NCBI GenBank assembly: GCA_964385505.1
Contig: CAYLPI010000234.1
Location: 1-5,179 of the forward strand
DNA length: 5,179 nucleotides
Direction of reading: 5' to 3'
From: CAITSH01 sp964385505
GTDB lineage: Bacteria > Pseudomonadota > Gammaproteobacteria > Burkholderiales > SG8-39
The position numbers were made by a program, and so were the translations under genes. Under the pieces are notes generated by a model. That model ran no database searches and was not told the DNA's origin. It saw only the letters and a program-made list of their open reading frames with translations. This document shows, in pieces, positions 4,359-5,179 of the stretch (position 1 is its first letter; each line of letters starts with the position of its first letter).

Positions 4359-4388
4359 TTGAGGCGGGCGATGGTTCCACGGTATAAT
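4359..4388 (+). promoter_or_regulatory. carA promoter
   Basis: TTGAGG (4359-4364) and a perfect TATAAT (4383-4388) are separated by 18 nt in the gap after dapB. Transcription should start near 4395, giving a leader of about 70 nt. The separate promoter indicates that carA can be expressed independently of bamE-dapB, although no terminator after dapB blocks read-through. No ArgR or PurR-like operator could be recognised. Confidence 0.7.
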
Positions 4389-4399
4389 CTCAGGGATTT

Positions 4400-4441
4400 G
4401 CTGGGCAGGGCTCTCCAGGTTCACTGAACCGCCTGTCCAGC
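4400..4441 (+). promoter_or_regulatory. Stem-loop in the carA 5' leader
   Basis: Bases 4400-4409 (GCTGGGCAGG) pair with 4432-4441 (CCTGTCCAGC): ten pairs including G4405-T4436 as G-U. Within the loop, GGTTC (4418-4422) pairs with GAACC (4426-4430) around ACT. The structure starts within a few bases of the predicted transcription start and ends ten bases before the GGAG (4452-4455) of carA. No U-tract follows, so it is not an ordinary attenuator. The CCAG of its 3' arm could alternatively pair with CTGG at 4450-4453 and cover the Shine-Dalgarno sequence. Confidence 0.5.
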
Positions 4442-4464
4442 TTCGAATTCTGGAGCACCGTGAA

Positions 4465-5179
4465 GTGATCGTCGCCAAGCCGCCCGCCATTCTTGCACTT
4501 TCAGATGGCACCATTTTTCGCGGCGATGGCATCGGGGCAGACGGAATTTCAGTTGGCGAGGTGGTGTTCAACACCGCCATGACCGGCTACCAGGAAATCC
4601 TTACCGACCCGTCCTATTGCCGCCAGATCGTCACCCTTACTTATCCGCATATCGGCAACACCGGCGTCAACGCCGAGGACGCGGAGTCTTCGCGCATGGA
4701 CGTTGCCGGGCTGGTGATTCGCGACCTGCCGCTGACGGTGTCCAACTGGCGCAGCGAGCAAAGCCTTCCCGACTATCTCAAGTCGCATCGCGTTGTCGCC
4801 ATCGCCGGCCTCGATACGCGCAAGCTGACGCGCATCCTGCGTGAAAAGGGGGCCCAGTCCGGTTGTCTCGTATCGGGGCCGGCAAGCGCCGATGAGGCGG
4901 AGGCCTTGCGCCGCGCCCGCGGTTTCGCCGGACTGGCCGGCATGGACCTCGCAAAAGTCGTTTCGACGACGCAGCCGTATGAATGGCTTGAAGGCAGTTG
5001 GCAACTGGGCAAGGGCTTTGCCGCCATTGGCGCACCGCGATTTCATGTCGCCGCATATGACTACGGCGTCAAGCGCAACATACTGCGCATGCTGGCCGAC
5101 CGCGGCTGCCGCGTGACGGTGCTACCGGCGCAGACGCCGGCGAAGGAATTGCTCAGGCTCAAGCCCGACGGCGTGTTCC
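4465..5179 (+). CDS. carA: Carbamoyl-phosphate synthase small subunit CarA, 5' part
   Basis: CarA is the glutaminase subunit that feeds ammonia to CarB for carbamoyl phosphate in arginine and pyrimidine synthesis. The GTG at 4465 is chosen because GGAG (4452-4455) lies nine bases upstream and the protein begins IVAKPPAILALSDGTIFRG, as in the family. A GTG at 4460 meets a stop after two codons in its own frame. The 238 visible residues cover the whole N-terminal CPSase_sm_chain domain, with VVFNTAMTGYQEILTDPSY (33-51), YPHIGNTGVN and GLDTRKLTRILREKG. They also include the first strands of the class I glutamine amidotransferase domain (FHVAAYDYGVKRNILRML from 193). The nucleophilic Cys and the His-Glu pair lie beyond the right edge, out of an expected ~380 residues. 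carB probably follows outside the window. Confidence 0.95.
   Translation, partial: MIVAKPPAILALSDGTIFRGDGIGADGISVGEVVFNTAMTGYQEILTDPSYCRQIVTLTYPHIGNTGVNAEDAESSRMDVAGLVIRDLPLTVSNWRSEQSLPDYLKSHRVVAIAGLDTRKLTRILREKGAQSGCLVSGPASADEAEALRRARGFAGLAGMDLAKVVSTTQPYEWLEGSWQLGKGFAAIGAPRFHVAAYDYGVKRNILRMLADRGCRVTVLPAQTPAKELLRLKPDGVF

Noticed and set aside
4331..4380. Terminator after dapB
   Set aside because: CGCC (4351-4354) and GGCG (4363-4366) could pair, but only as four pairs, without a U-tract and overlapping the carA -35.
4549..5046. Minus-strand open frame of 165 codons opposite carA
   Set aside because: The plus strand matches CarA continuously here; the antisense product has no recognisable motif.

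Overview
The window is ordinary, GC-rich proteobacterial chromosome. Gene content and order (ppx converging on sixA; a GDT1-type manganese exporter and fur on the minus strand; bamE, dapB and carA leading away on the plus strand) suggest a betaproteobacterium. That placement rests on remembered gene order, not on a search. There is no insertion sequence, phage gene, CRISPR array, tRNA or rRNA.

Layout. 1-894 (+): C-terminal ~297 codons of an exopolyphosphatase (Ppx/GppA), cut by the left edge. 895-1125: non-coding convergent intergenic region holding a minus-strand intrinsic terminator, three further stem-loops and a TCAGG pentanucleotide repeat. 1126-1578 (-): SixA-type phosphohistidine phosphatase. 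1648-1676 (-): terminator of the next gene. 1675-2241 (-): GDT1/TMEM165 (UPF0016) manganese exporter, starting at TTG. 2269-2470 (-): its yybP-ykoY manganese riboswitch with a visible terminator/anti-terminator platform, behind a perfect TATAAT. 2506-2937 (-): fur. About 2938-3107: divergent fur/bamE control region with a 9-bp tandem repeat. 3108-3527 (+): BamE lipoprotein. 3524-4330 (+): dapB, overlapping bamE by ATGA. 4331-4464: carA promoter and a structured leader. 4465-5179 (+): N-terminal 238 codons of carA, cut by the right edge.

How the genes fit together. Fur and the riboswitch-controlled exporter form a metal-homeostasis pair, one sensing iron as protein and the other manganese as RNA. 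BamE belongs to outer-membrane assembly, and its divergence from fur is a known proteobacterial arrangement. DapB (lysine/peptidoglycan precursor) and CarA (carbamoyl phosphate for arginine and pyrimidines) are housekeeping biosynthesis. carA has its own promoter.

The most rewarding structure is the manganese riboswitch. The 5' strand of its closing helix P1 (AUGUCAUUGG) is repeated exactly downstream, where it can capture the 3' strand of P1 into a long terminator hairpin ending in UUUU. This is a complete ON-switch readable from the bases. No wholly new system is evident. The remaining points of interest are local: repeats at the bamE 5' end and at the sixA stop, hairpins between ppx and sixA, a slippery A8 run at the bamE/dapB junction, and a leader hairpin before carA.
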